A stretch of 64,000 nucleotides of DNA from Eubacterium uniforme (GCF_900167115.1 NZ_FUXZ01000009.1:62001-126000); one strand, 5' to 3'. Shown: positions 25,818 through 35,332, counted from the stretch's first letter. A program made the numbers and translations. Notes: generated by a model from the sequence alone, not told the origin.

Positions 25818-27170
25818 TTATCCTACTGATATATTCTCAAGTGGCATACGTGAATTTTGGATATCTGATGAAGGTATTGCAGCATAAATCAATGTCAATC
25901 CTCCAACTCTTCCAAAGAACATAAGCAACATTATTATAATTCTCGAAACTAAAGATAACTTAGTTGTAATTCCAAGTGTTACACCTACTGTACCGATTGC
26001 TGATCCCGTTTCAAATAAACAAGTAAGCAATGGCATGCTTTCTATTCTACTAATAGCAATGGCACTGACTAAGAATAACAAAAGATAAATAAATAAAATC
26101 GCTCCGGCATCACGCACTGCTTCATCTGATATTCTTCTCTTAAAACACTGAACATCATTCTTTCTACGAAATACTGCAATTGCTGATAAGAATAGTACAG
26201 CAAATGTTGTAGTTTTCATACCGCCCGCTGTAGAACCTGGTGAACCACCTATTATCATCAAAATAATCATAATAACAGTTCCTGACGAATCCATTTGCGC
26301 TAAATCCTGAGAATTAAATCCCGCCGTTCTTGCTGTAACAGATTGGAACATAGAACTAATAATTCTTTCCTTCGATGCCAAATCACTATATTCATATAAA
26401 TAAAAATAAATAGCTGGAAGAATAATTAATACCAATGATGTAACTATTACTACTTTACTTTGCAATGAATACTTTCTAAACCTAAACTTATAATTTACAA
26501 CATCGCTCCATACTAAGAATCCTATACCTCCAAATACTATAAGCAACATTATAATTATATTCACATAAATATTTGCGCTATATGAAGTTAATGAGGAGAA
26601 CTTTTCCCTAACCCCCATTAAATCAAATCCACCATTACAAAATGCTGAAACACTGTGAAATACTGCATACCATAATCCCTTAAAGAATCCGAAATCTTTA
26701 CAAAAAACCGGGGCTAATAATAATGCACCAATAGCTTCTATAATTAAAGTTCCTTTAATCATAAAACCTATAAATCTAATTATTCCACCAACCTTTGGAG
26801 CTGATATAGATTCCTGCATAGTACTTCTTTGCCACAATCCTATCTTTCTTCCTGATACTCTAAGAATTGCAAGACCAATAGTAATAACACCTAATCCACC
26901 TATCTGAATCATAATAAGAATTACAGTCTGACCAAATACTGACCAGTATGTAGCTGTATCATGCACAATTAATCCTGTAACACAAGTGGCAGAAACTGCT
27001 GTAAACATAGCTTCTGAAGCAGGTGTTACTTGACCACTTCTTGACGAAATTGGAAGCATCAATAATGCTGTACCTACAAGAATTAATACCATAAAGCTTA
27101 AAATGATAATTTGAAAAGTACTAAAAACTCTTCTTTTCCTTCGCTTTTCCTTATAATCCTTCTGATTCAT
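25818..27170 (-). CDS. ktrB: Potassium transporter membrane subunit (TrkH/KtrB family)
   Basis: A 450-residue membrane protein of the SKT superfamily with four M1-P-M2 repeats. Selectivity-filter glycines are visible in SATCVTGLIV, SAFCNGGFDL, TARTAGFNSQ and GSAIGTVGVTLG, and the intramembrane loop GGSPGSTAGGMKTTTF is typical. Forms K+ (or Na+-coupled K+) uptake with KtrA. An extended -10 element (TGA-TATAAT, about 27225-27233) lies upstream on the minus strand. Confidence 0.94.
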   Translation of the reverse strand: MNQKDYKEKRRKRRVFSTFQIIILSFMVLILVGTALLMLPISSRSGQVTPASEAMFTAVSATCVTGLIVHDTATYWSVFGQTVILIMIQIGGLGVITIGLAILRVSGRKIGLWQRSTMQESISAPKVGGIIRFIGFMIKGTLIIEAIGALLLAPVFCKDFGFFKGLWYAVFHSVSAFCNGGFDLMGVREKFSSLTSYSANIYVNIIIMLLIVFGGIGFLVWSDVVNYKFRFRKYSLQSKVVIVTSLVLIILPAIYFYLYEYSDLASKERIISSMFQSVTARTAGFNSQDLAQMDSSGTVIMIILMIIGGSPGSTAGGMKTTTFAVLFLSAIAVFRRKNDVQCFKRRISDEAVRDAGAILFIYLLLFLVSAIAISRIESMPLLTCLFETGSAIGTVGVTLGITTKLSLVSRIIIMLLMFFGRVGGLTLIYAAIPSSDIQNSRMPLENISVG

Positions 27171-27275
27171 TTTCCTCTTTATATATTTCCTTTCATATTC
27201 TATCGTTGCATATACAACTTCTCTATTATATCACAAGATAACTTTTTATTTACAGTTTATTTCTATTTTCTAACT

Positions 27276-27313
27276 AAAAAGCGAGATAAACTAAATACGT
27301 TTTATCTCGCTTT
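27276..27313 (-). terminator. Terminator of the minus-strand GGDEF gene
   Basis: AAAGCGAGATAAA / TTTATCTCGCTTT stem, 12-base loop, T run on the minus strand, directly after the stop at 27317. Confidence 0.85.
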
Positions 27314-27316
27314 ACA

Positions 27317-28774
27317 TTACTTACTATTTCTATACTTTAATTCAGGATACTTTTTATAATACTCTTCTTTATCTTTATACATCCTTTCATCTGCAATATG
27401 CATTGCTTCTCTAATATCTACATTGGAATTTCCGAAATAACTTCCTACCGCAACTTTAACCGTATCGGATTTTTCGCATACATCTCTTAAGTCATCGACT
27501 AAATTATTGAAATCTTGCTCAGTTTTTCCAACTACTAAAACAAGAAATTCATCTCCACCTACCCTGTATATTTCATTCTCCATAAATGTATCTCTAAGGA
27601 CGCTTGCCGCAGCTTTAAGTAAGTTATCTCCTGCAATATGACCTTCTTTATCATTTACAGCCTTAAGACCATTCAAATCTACAAATGCAACACCATATTC
27701 CCCATTAAACGGACTATCTCCACTTACTATATCAGCAATTCGATTGTTCATGGCATTACGATTTAAAAGTCCTGTAAGAAGATCTGTATCACTAAGTATT
27801 TTCAGTTTTCTAAAAAGTTGATAATTCGAAATTTCTGCTGCTAAAATAAATGAAGTAACTTCTAGAATAGCCTTAATATTTAATGTATTATCGCTATTAA
27901 AATTAGTAACCCAAATATAACCTATTGTTTCTCCATTAGCTTTAAGTGGATAAATAACAAGATTATATACTCCAGCATACTTTAATGATGTATACCAAAT
28001 AGGACTTATATCTTTCATCTTTTCAAGTTCATCTGCATCATGAACTATATAGCAATTACTGCCAGCAATCAAGTCTGCCCAGGTTTCCACAATATCGAAA
28101 AAAGCAATATCAGAATTATCATCTTCCATACTATGATCTTCTGCTGGATTTCTTAAATAACCACCTTCATCTATATATGATGCCATATCAGGTGTATGTT
28201 CATCAGGAGAAAGACTATCACATAACACTGAACAAGTTCTTGCTTTAAAATCAGTTAAAAGAATACACCCTCTATTAGCTTCGCAATCAGCTCTTATATC
28301 ATCCATTATGCCTCTGATTGATTTTTTAAAATCATCAGTTTCTCTAAGTTTTAACGTAGTTCTAATAACTCTTGATGCTATATCAGGAGAAATATCCGCA
28401 AGTACATTAGCATCAACCTTAGGTGACATATCATACGAAAACATAAAATACTTTTTATCAACATCTTCAGAATCCATTGGCATAAGATACAATTCCATCC
28501 ATGCATTATAGAATTCTGCATTTACATACGAATGAATCATTCTTTGTTCTAACACACATCTATAACTCATAGCCTCAAAATTCAAATCTTTTGGAATGTA
28601 GTTAGTATAAGGTTTTCCAGGTCTAAAATCTTCCCGTGACACATTTACTGATTTTAAATAAAGATCATTAGCAGCTTCTAAACATATATCCCCACATGAA
28701 CCATCACTATTTATTTTTACTGATAGAACACTAGCAATCTTTTTCATGTGTTCAACAACTGGTCCGTAATTCAA
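27317..28774 (-). CDS. Diguanylate cyclase (GGDEF) with N-terminal PAS-like and GAF-like sensor domains
   Basis: 485 residues. Residues 1-130 look PAS-like, about 150-315 GAF-like (ILLTDFKARTCSVLCDSL; YPLKANGETIGYIWVTNF), and from about 325 a GGDEF domain with intact DLLTGLLNRNAMN and RVGGDEFLVL signature, so it should make cyclic di-GMP. No RxxD inhibitory site precedes the signature. No membrane segment, so it is cytosolic. The likely start is the TTG at 28774, 8 bases after GGGGAGG; the GTG at 28783 would overlap that site. A paralog with the same architecture is divergently transcribed next to it. Confidence 0.88.
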   Translation of the reverse strand: MNYGPVVEHMKKIASVLSVKINSDGSCGDICLEAANDLYLKSVNVSREDFRPGKPYTNYIPKDLNFEAMSYRCVLEQRMIHSYVNAEFYNAWMELYLMPMDSEDVDKKYFMFSYDMSPKVDANVLADISPDIASRVIRTTLKLRETDDFKKSIRGIMDDIRADCEANRGCILLTDFKARTCSVLCDSLSPDEHTPDMASYIDEGGYLRNPAEDHSMEDDNSDIAFFDIVETWADLIAGSNCYIVHDADELEKMKDISPIWYTSLKYAGVYNLVIYPLKANGETIGYIWVTNFNSDNTLNIKAILEVTSFILAAEISNYQLFRKLKILSDTDLLTGLLNRNAMNNRIADIVSGDSPFNGEYGVAFVDLNGLKAVNDKEGHIAGDNLLKAAASVLRDTFMENEIYRVGGDEFLVLVVGKTEQDFNNLVDDLRDVCEKSDTVKVAVGSYFGNSNVDIREAMHIADERMYKDKEEYYKKYPELKYRNSK

Positions 28775-28922
28775 ACTACTCACCTCCCCTGTAAAACCCT
28801 CATTATTTTATAATTAACATATAGTAATATTGTACTATAAAAATAGTTTTTTTTAAAGGTTTTTTGGCAATTTTACTATTTTTTTCCAAAAAAATGGCTT
28901 AAATTTGTTTTTTTTATCTTTA

Positions 28923-28951
28923 TTGTATGATAAAATACTTTTAGGTATATT
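28923..28951 (+). promoter_or_regulatory. Promoter of the plus-strand GGDEF gene
   Basis: TTGTAT, 17-base spacer, TATATT, about 25 bases before GGAGGAG. The 215-base gap shared with the divergent paralog is very T/A-rich and has an inverted repeat of T and A runs near 28857-28900. I see no known c-di-GMP riboswitch. Confidence 0.5.
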
Positions 28952-28989
28952 TTGTTTTTACTTATTACAAAAAGCGGAGGAGTATATAT

Positions 28990-30393
28990 ATGGATTTTAG
29001 ACAATTTTGTAATGGCTTTGGTGCCATGACCTGCGTTATTTCTGTTGAAGACCTAGGAGATGGTCGATATGGTAAAATTCGTATAGTTGACGGAAATGAT
29101 GCATATATTTCATCTATTGAAAATCCTGCACCAGGTGTAGAAATGCTAGTTAAAAAATTTATTCCAAATTCGGAATATACAAATTATCTAACACGTGATT
29201 TAAATTTTGAAGATTACAGTTACAGGGCTGCTGTAGAAAGAAAATGTCTTCACTCATATGTAAAGCCTGATAGAATGCCAGGAGTATTATTTAATATGAC
29301 ATTTCTCCCAGTTGCATACGAAGAAGGAAATCTTAAATATTGTACATATACTATGGAGATTAACTTTGAAGCAGATTCAAAACGATTATCCAATATTTCT
29401 ACAGATATAGCAACTGCGGTTCTTGAAACCAGTCTAAAACTTCGTATTGGAAAAGACTTTAAGTCTTCCATGGCTGAAGTAATTAAAGACATACGAGAAC
29501 TCTGCGATGCTGAACACTGCTGTATACTTTTACTAGATCACTTTGAAAGAAAATGTTCTGTTCTTTGTGAATCATTTTCTGACAACACGGATCTTATTCC
29601 AATGGAGAACTACCTTGATGATAAGTTTTATGATATTACAGAAACTTGGAAAGATGTAATAGCTGGAAGCAACTGTGTTATTGCTAAAAATGATCAGGAT
29701 ATGGATGTTGTTAAAGAGCGTAGTCCAATATGGTACGAATCACTCTCAGCTGCTCGCGTTAAACGAATAGTTCTCTTTCCACTAAAATTTGGTGAAGAAC
29801 TTTTAGGTTACATATGGGCTATAAACTTTGATCCTGAGAAAGCACCAAAGATAAAAGAAACTCTTGAAACAACAACATTTATTCTTGGTTCAGAAATTAA
29901 TAGCTATCTTCTTATGGACAGGCTAAAAATTCTCAGTTCAAAAGATATGCTTACTGGTGTTATGAATCGAAATGAGATGAATAATCTTATCGATAAAATA
30001 TATGCCGAAGATACAAACATTACCTCCGTCGGTGTTATTTTCACAGATCTTAATGGCCTTAAAACAGTTAACGACCAACAAGGTCATACAGCTGGAGATA
30101 ATCTTTTAAAAAACGCCGCACGCGCGCTTGAAGAAGTATTTAATACCAAAAATATCTTTCGTGCAGGTGGTGACGAATTTACAGTTATTCTTACTAACAT
30201 CAATGAAGAAAAAATACGACAGGATGTTGAAGATTTAAGCGTAGTTTCTGAAAGATACGGTGTTTGCTTTTCAATTGGTTCTAGTTTCACAGAGGATAAT
30301 AGAAACATTAAAGATGCACTTAGAATAGCAGATGAACGCATGTATGAAGATAAAAAACATTATTACGAACTTCATCCAGATAAAATAAGATAA
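28990..30393 (+). CDS. Diguanylate cyclase (GGDEF), paralog of the divergent neighbour
   Basis: 467 residues with the same layout as the gene at 27317-28774: PAS-like N-terminus, GAF-like middle and C-terminal GGDEF with RAGGDEFTVI intact. Long blocks align between the two, for example TNYLTRDLNFEDYSYRA against TNYIPKDLNFEAMSYRC, and SPIWYESL against SPIWYTSL. An acidic insert of about 25 residues in the GAF part of the other copy is missing here. ATG with GGAGGAG upstream. Cytosolic. Confidence 0.9.
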   Translation: MDFRQFCNGFGAMTCVISVEDLGDGRYGKIRIVDGNDAYISSIENPAPGVEMLVKKFIPNSEYTNYLTRDLNFEDYSYRAAVERKCLHSYVKPDRMPGVLFNMTFLPVAYEEGNLKYCTYTMEINFEADSKRLSNISTDIATAVLETSLKLRIGKDFKSSMAEVIKDIRELCDAEHCCILLLDHFERKCSVLCESFSDNTDLIPMENYLDDKFYDITETWKDVIAGSNCVIAKNDQDMDVVKERSPIWYESLSAARVKRIVLFPLKFGEELLGYIWAINFDPEKAPKIKETLETTTFILGSEINSYLLMDRLKILSSKDMLTGVMNRNEMNNLIDKIYAEDTNITSVGVIFTDLNGLKTVNDQQGHTAGDNLLKNAARALEEVFNTKNIFRAGGDEFTVILTNINEEKIRQDVEDLSVVSERYGVCFSIGSSFTEDNRNIKDALRIADERMYEDKKHYYELHPDKIR

Positions 30394-30398
30394 TAAAT

Positions 30399-30440
30399 AA
30401 AAATGGCAGAGGTTTATCTTGATATGCCTCTGTCATTTTT
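30399..30440. terminator. Bidirectional terminator
   Basis: AAAAATG-CAGAGG / CCTCTG-CATTTTT stem with one mismatch, T runs both ways, between the convergent GGDEF and tcdA genes. Confidence 0.86.
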
Positions 30441-30465
30441 ATTTATTTTTTCATTTTATATAATT

Positions 30466-31224
30466 CTAATTCAATCCAGTAAGATCCTTTATAACCTCAC
30501 CACCTATAATAAGTCCAACAACAGAAGGAACAAATGATATGCTTCCAGGAATCTGTCTTCTTTCAAGACAAGTTCTTGCTGCATCCGGTGGACATATGCA
30601 ATTAGTTCTACAACTTATAGTTGGATCATCTATAGGAGTCATTGCCTTTTCTTTTGAATAAACGACCTTAAGTTTTTTAACACCTCGTTTTTTCAATTCT
30701 CTTCTCATAACCTTAGCAAGAGGACAAATCGATGTTTTATAAATATCTGCGACTTCAAATGCTGTAGCATCTAATTTGTTACCTGCTCCCATAGAACTTA
30801 TAATCGGTACACCTGCTTCTTGCGCTGCTAAAACTAACTGTATTTTACCTGTGACAGTATCAATAGCATCAACAACATAATCATAATCTTTAAAGTCAAA
30901 CTGATTTGCTGTTTCTGGAAGATAAAATGTCTTATATGTATTAACCACAGCTTTAGGATTAATAGAAAGTATTCTTTCTTTTGCAACATCGACCTTATAC
31001 TGTCCTACTGTTTTTACAGTTGCAATAATCTGTCTGTTTACATTGGTAAGACAAACTCTATCATCATCAATTAAATCAAATGTACCAACTCCACTCCTTG
31101 CAAGTGCTTCTACTGTATAACCACCAACACCACCTACTCCAAATATAGCCACTCTGCTTTTTTTCAAAATGTCCATATTATCTTTTCCAAGTAATAACTG
31201 TGTTCTAGAAAATTGATCCTGCAT
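30466..31224 (-). CDS. tcdA: tRNA threonylcarbamoyladenosine dehydratase
   Basis: ThiF/E1-like enzyme that cyclises t6A to ct6A at tRNA position 37 using ATP. It has 252 residues. It shows FGVGGVGGYTVEALARSG (nucleotide binding), DDDRVCLTNVNRQ, the catalytic-region CRTNCICPP and the C-terminal GSISFVPSVVGLIIGGEVI. Four cysteines in the central region may bind metal. Single gene on the minus strand. Confidence 0.92.
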   Translation of the reverse strand: MQDQFSRTQLLLGKDNMDILKKSRVAIFGVGGVGGYTVEALARSGVGTFDLIDDDRVCLTNVNRQIIATVKTVGQYKVDVAKERILSINPKAVVNTYKTFYLPETANQFDFKDYDYVVDAIDTVTGKIQLVLAAQEAGVPIISSMGAGNKLDATAFEVADIYKTSICPLAKVMRRELKKRGVKKLKVVYSKEKAMTPIDDPTISCRTNCICPPDAARTCLERRQIPGSISFVPSVVGLIIGGEVIKDLTGLN

Positions 31225-31308
31225 AAATATAACCTCATCATTTCATTTTTTTCTCAATCATTTATTCCTAACTTCTTTGCAAATTATTCTGGCTTTTGAA
31301 AAGACTCT

Positions 31309-31487
31309 CTATCCAATAAAAATAATACGTCCTTTACCTGATTCTCCACCATTGATAAATTCATCAATTAATCTAAAAGTACTCATATATATAACTTTGT
31401 CTGCTCTGCACCAAGTGTATTTTCCAGCAAAACTTCTAGGAATTTAGTCTTAAGCACTATCCATTCAACCCACTCTCCGGCACTGCC
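31309..31487 (-). pseudogene. Decayed ORF pair downstream of rsmH
   Basis: Two short open frames overlap at ATGA. The first (31383-31487) reads coding-like residues with WVEWIVLKTKF and LLENTLGAEQ; the second (31309-31386) starts MSTFRLIDEFINGG and stops after 25 codons. Neither has a Shine-Dalgarno. Together they look like a frameshifted remnant of one protein that I cannot identify. Confidence 0.3.
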
Positions 31488-31511
31488 TTATAAATGGGTT
31501 ATTTAATATAG

Positions 31512-32561
31512 TTATGCTTTAATTGCCCACCTCATCTTTGTAGATTTACTTCTAGGATTGATATGACATTCCTCTGCCGAAGGTCTAATAACATCCGTAG
31601 AGATATCACTAAAGGAACCTTCTTTATAGAGTTTCTTAAATGCTTTCTTAACGAGACGGTCTTCACCTGAGTGAAATGTAAGTATTGCAACTCTTCCGCC
31701 AGACTCAAGTACATTCGGTAGTTTTTCAAGGAATGAATATAATACTTCAAACTCACTATTAACATCTATTCTAAGAGCTTGAAATACTCTAGCACAACTC
31801 TTCTTTACTGCCTGATCTTTCTCATCCTTCGGAAGTTTCCACAGTGCATCTTCTATGGCATGTCTAAGTTCGGTGGTTGTATTCATAGGATTACCCTTCT
31901 TCATAAGACTAAACACCTTATTCGCTATCTCCTCGGCATATGGCTCATCAGAATTCTCTATAAGCATACCGATAAATTCATCTTTGGTTACATTACGTAA
32001 TCTTTCAGCTGCCGATTCACCATGTTCAGGATCCAATCTCAAATCTAACGGTCCATCAATCTTATACGAGAAACCTCTCTCCGGATTATCTATCTGCATA
32101 GATGACACTCCCAGGTCTGCGAGGACAAAATCAAACTTGCCCGCTTCTTCAGATACCTTATCTATATTTGCAAAGTTGATTAGTCTGAACTTAAAGGAAT
32201 CTTCACCATATCCAGAATTCCTTAGCCTTGCCACCGTTTTCTCTGACTCGATAGGATCCACATCTAATCCATAGATACATCCTTCTCCCTGCAAACACTC
32301 AAGCATCTTTCTTGTGTGCCCACCATAACCAAGAGTACAATCCAATCCTCTCTGCCCCGGCTTAATCTGAAGAAAATCCAAAATTTCTCGAACCATAATA
32401 GATATATGCATACCTGCCGGTGTGGATCCTTTAGCTATAACATGATCAACAATATCCTTGTATTTTTCAGGACTGTGTTCCTTATATTTTTCTTCAAACT
32501 TCTTAGGATACTTTCCAGAATAATGTACCCTTCTCTTGTGCTTTTTCTCTTCTGAACTCAT
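31512..32561 (-). CDS. rsmH: 16S rRNA m4C1402 methyltransferase, stand-alone long form
   Basis: SAM-dependent methylation of C1402 in 16S rRNA. It has 349 residues, about 35 longer than usual because of a basic N-terminal extension (KKHKRRVHYSGKYPKKFEEKYKEH). Motifs: LDCTLGYGGHT (SAM binding), LADLGVSSMQID, ERGFSYKIDGPLDLR, ALRIDVNSE and LTFHSGEDRLVK. It is not beside ftsL/mraY-type division genes, so it is probably the second RsmH type seen in Clostridia rather than the division-cluster copy. Confidence 0.92.
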   Translation of the reverse strand: MSSEEKKHKRRVHYSGKYPKKFEEKYKEHSPEKYKDIVDHVIAKGSTPAGMHISIMVREILDFLQIKPGQRGLDCTLGYGGHTRKMLECLQGEGCIYGLDVDPIESEKTVARLRNSGYGEDSFKFRLINFANIDKVSEEAGKFDFVLADLGVSSMQIDNPERGFSYKIDGPLDLRLDPEHGESAAERLRNVTKDEFIGMLIENSDEPYAEEIANKVFSLMKKGNPMNTTTELRHAIEDALWKLPKDEKDQAVKKSCARVFQALRIDVNSEFEVLYSFLEKLPNVLESGGRVAILTFHSGEDRLVKKAFKKLYKEGSFSDISTDVIRPSAEECHINPRSKSTKMRWAIKA

Positions 32562-32614
32562 TATAAAACTCCTATCATCCTAACTAATAAATTCATCTTC
32601 TCCACTATAGTATG

Positions 32615-33133
32615 TTAAAGTTTCTTTTGCATCCATAAAAGATCATACCATCTGTCAAACTTTTTTCCAATAGATTCCATGTGCGCAACCTTAGTAAATC
32701 CCATCTTTGAATGGAATTTGAAACTGTCATGAGATAAATACTCATCTTCCTTTTCACAATATGCCACACCAGCTAATATGTTCACTATCCCCTGCTCACG
32801 AAGTCTGTTTTCCAATTTTTCATAAAGAGCAGTACCTATCCCTTGTCTTCTATAATCCTTATCTAGATATATTGAAGTCGTAACAGTCCAAGCATATGCA
32901 TCTCGAACACTATATGCACTCGCATATGCATAGCCAACAATTTTATTGTTTACTTCACATACCAGATAAGGATATTTTTCAACAATTTTGCTTATTCTAT
33001 CTTCAAATTCTTCAATTGTTGGTACTGTATATTCAAATGAAACTGAAGTATTTAGTACATAATATGAGTATATCTCCACCAATTTTACAGCATCTTCTAA
33101 ATGTGCCTCTCTTAATATAAAATCATTTGTCAT
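32615..33133 (-). CDS. GNAT N-acetyltransferase (phosphinothricin acetyltransferase-like)
   Basis: 172 residues, full GNAT fold. REAHLEDAVKLVEIYSYYVLNTSVSFE at the N-terminus is typical of the Pat/Bar subgroup, and the acetyl-CoA loop is YRRQGIGTALYE at about 94-105. Such enzymes acetylate small amines, amino acid analogues or antibiotics; the substrate is not deducible. The C-terminal KMGF, RWYDLLWMQK also fits. Confidence 0.85.
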   Translation of the reverse strand: MTNDFILREAHLEDAVKLVEIYSYYVLNTSVSFEYTVPTIEEFEDRISKIVEKYPYLVCEVNNKIVGYAYASAYSVRDAYAWTVTTSIYLDKDYRRQGIGTALYEKLENRLREQGIVNILAGVAYCEKEDEYLSHDSFKFHSKMGFTKVAHMESIGKKFDRWYDLLWMQKKL

Positions 33134-33152
33134 ATATTTTCGTTCCTCTCAT

Positions 33153-33293
33153 TAATGACATCCACCATGCTCTGTTTCTCTTGTATCAATCACCTGTGAA
33201 GTCTTTACTTTTCCGTCTTCAACCTCATTAATCTTAAACTGTGGTGTCCTTCCAAAATGTGGAAACACTTCACAAACACCGATTTGTCTTAAT
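33153..33293 (-). pseudogene. Truncated NifX/NifB-type iron-molybdenum cluster-binding protein
   Basis: The minus-strand frame between a TGA (33294) and TAA (33153) encodes 46 residues including CEVFPHFGRTPQFK and EVEDGKV, the signature of the dinitrogenase iron-molybdenum cofactor (NifX) domain, then VIDT and a terminal GGCH. There is no start codon or Shine-Dalgarno, and the family is usually about 110-120 residues. This is a decayed fragment. Confidence 0.6.
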
Positions 33294-33313
33294 CAGTTTT
33301 ACTGTAATTAATC

Positions 33314-33826
33314 TTACACAGGGCACATCATCTGAAGGTCAAATGGTTCTTCTTCAGCAATTTCTTTTATTGGGTTAACTGTCAAATCACTCCCCATCAC
33401 TCTGTAAAACGCAATCGTCTCCTCTGAAGAGCAAGCAGATATGTACAAAGCTTCCGCACCATTTTTTCTTGCTTCATCTTTTCCTACTTCAAATAATCGT
33501 CTGCCGATGCCTAGACCTCTACATTCAGAAGATACCTGCATCATATCAAGAATCATATATCGACCTTTTAGCTGTTTTAATAGTCCTATAAAACCAACAA
33601 CTCTATCATTATCTAATGCAATGTATGTAATATATTCATCACTGCTTATTTGCTTGGCTACTGAACGTTTTTTATTTAGATCCCAATCTTCGGTATATTT
33701 GCATTCAATCAATATATATTCCCCGTCAATTCTGCGATATACCTTATTTACATCCTGTTTTCTGTTATATGAATCCAATGAATTTATAGAGAAATTCTTT
33801 TCTGATAATAATTCTATTTTAATCAA
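33314..33826 (-). CDS. GNAT N-acetyltransferase
   Basis: 170 residues starting at a TTG that follows AAGGAGG by 7 bases; an in-frame ATG nine codons earlier lies before that Shine-Dalgarno. The acetyl-CoA site is SSECRGLGIGRRLFE near residues 108-122, with GFIGLLKQLKGRYMILDMMQV as the core strand before it and ISACSSEETIAFYRVMGSDL after. Substrate unknown. Immediately downstream of its stop lies the NifX remnant. Confidence 0.82.
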   Translation of the reverse strand: MIKIELLSEKNFSINSLDSYNRKQDVNKVYRRIDGEYILIECKYTEDWDLNKKRSVAKQISSDEYITYIALDNDRVVGFIGLLKQLKGRYMILDMMQVSSECRGLGIGRRLFEVGKDEARKNGAEALYISACSSEETIAFYRVMGSDLTVNPIKEIAEEEPFDLQMMCPV

Positions 33827-33951
33827 ATAATAAACCTCCTTGCTTCTAGACATTTATACGATTGAAAATAAATATTTACAATCCCTTCCATGATTACTCT
33901 TCTTCTATTACCATCACATCAACCCGGCGAAGCTTAAATTTGAATAATTTA

Positions 33952-35133
33952 CTACCTATACTTTTTTCGAACATACAGAACCGAGATTACCAAAACAATA
34001 GGAAAACCGATTCCTGCTAAAACCCCTACCTGCAGATTATTTGCTGCTTTCTGAGAAACATTACCAATGATTGCAGGCCCTACAGCTCCACCTAAATCTC
34101 CTGCCAAAGCAAGAAGAGCAAACATTGCTGTACCACCCGTAGGAAGTATCTGAGATGAAATACTGATGGAGCCGGGCCACATAATGCCTACAGAAAATCC
34201 GCACAAAGCACAACCTATTAATCCCGCCAACGGAGCCCCTGATAATCCTGCAACCAGGTAACAAACCAGACACATTACTCCTGAAGCCACCATAAATATA
34301 GTCAAATCAACTTTTTCACCAAATTTCCCATAAAGCAATCTGCTAATCCCCATGCATACTGCAAAACCACAAGGGCCAGCCAAATCGCCAACTGTTTTGG
34401 AGACATGCAATGCTGATTCAGCAAAAGCCGATGCCCACTGACCCATCGCTATTTCTGATGAACCAGCACAAACCATCAAAACAATAAAAACCCAAAACAC
34501 TTTTGTTTTGAAGAGTTCAAGCATTGTCATACTTTTGCCATCTTCAACCAATGGTTCTATTGGACAGGTTGCAAAATTGTAAATATTATAAAATGGTATA
34601 ATTGACCATATAAGTGCCATTATTCTCCAATGTTCTATACCAAAGACAGTAAAAAAAATTGTAGAGCAAAGTACAACACCAACCCATCCCCAACAGTAAA
34701 AGGAGTGCAAAAGACTCATCATAGAATCCTTATTCTCAAAGGGGCATGCTTCTATGATTGGACTTGCAAGCACCTCTGTCAAACCACTCCCTATAGCATA
34801 AATAATGACGCATCCAAGTATTCCATAAAATGGTACCGGTAATAAATCAGGTAGGAACGCTAATCCTGCAAGACCTAGCCCTGAAGTGATCTCTGCTGCT
34901 ATGATGCATACTCTGTATCCCAATTTTTCTACTATTCCAGCACATAAGAAATCAACTATCAACTGAGTAACAAAGAAACATGATGATATAAGCGCAAGCA
35001 TCCCAAAAGATATATCATAGGCATTGTGAAATGTTATAAACAACAACGGGACATAATTAGCACATATAGCCTGCGTTACAAATCCCAAATAGCATGCAAG
35101 CTGTGTTTTTTTGTAATTCTTCTTTAATACCAT
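33952..35133 (-). CDS. MFS transporter
   Basis: A 393-residue membrane protein with about 12 helices. MFS features include a conserved loop 2-3 (CAGIVEKLGYRVC), ITSGLGLAGLAFLP in helix 3-4, and GSSEIAMGQWASAFAE at the start of the second half, reminiscent of sugar/fucose-type MFS proteins. The substrate is unknown. The start MVLKKNYKK at 35133 has GAGG 9 bases upstream. Monocistronic. Confidence 0.85.
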   Translation of the reverse strand: MVLKKNYKKTQLACYLGFVTQAICANYVPLLFITFHNAYDISFGMLALISSCFFVTQLIVDFLCAGIVEKLGYRVCIIAAEITSGLGLAGLAFLPDLLPVPFYGILGCVIIYAIGSGLTEVLASPIIEACPFENKDSMMSLLHSFYCWGWVGVVLCSTIFFTVFGIEHWRIMALIWSIIPFYNIYNFATCPIEPLVEDGKSMTMLELFKTKVFWVFIVLMVCAGSSEIAMGQWASAFAESALHVSKTVGDLAGPCGFAVCMGISRLLYGKFGEKVDLTIFMVASGVMCLVCYLVAGLSGAPLAGLIGCALCGFSVGIMWPGSISISSQILPTGGTAMFALLALAGDLGGAVGPAIIGNVSQKAANNLQVGVLAGIGFPIVLVISVLYVRKKYR

Positions 35134-35300
35134 TATTATTCGCCTCACGTACATTTAACTGAAATTTAACCTTACATCACACCCATTTTACCACATAATA
35201 TATTTAAGCACAAAAAATTTACTTCCTTTCAATCCCAAAACAACGCCTTCTACTCTACTGAATAGTAAAAAATAAGTATTTGCTTAATTCCTTTACATAT

Positions 35301-35332
35301 TAATAAACCTGACCCAAAGGCCAGGTTTATTA
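35301..35332. repeat. Strong inverted repeat
   Basis: TAATAAACCTG / CAGGTTTATTA with a 10-base loop, followed by a T run only on the plus strand. No plus-strand gene precedes it, so it may be the leftover terminator of a lost gene, or a weak terminator for the minus-strand gene at 35394. Confidence 0.5.

Noticed and set aside
28775-28989. Cyclic di-GMP riboswitch between the GGDEF genes
   Set aside because: No GEMM-like conserved core could be found in the A/T-rich gap.
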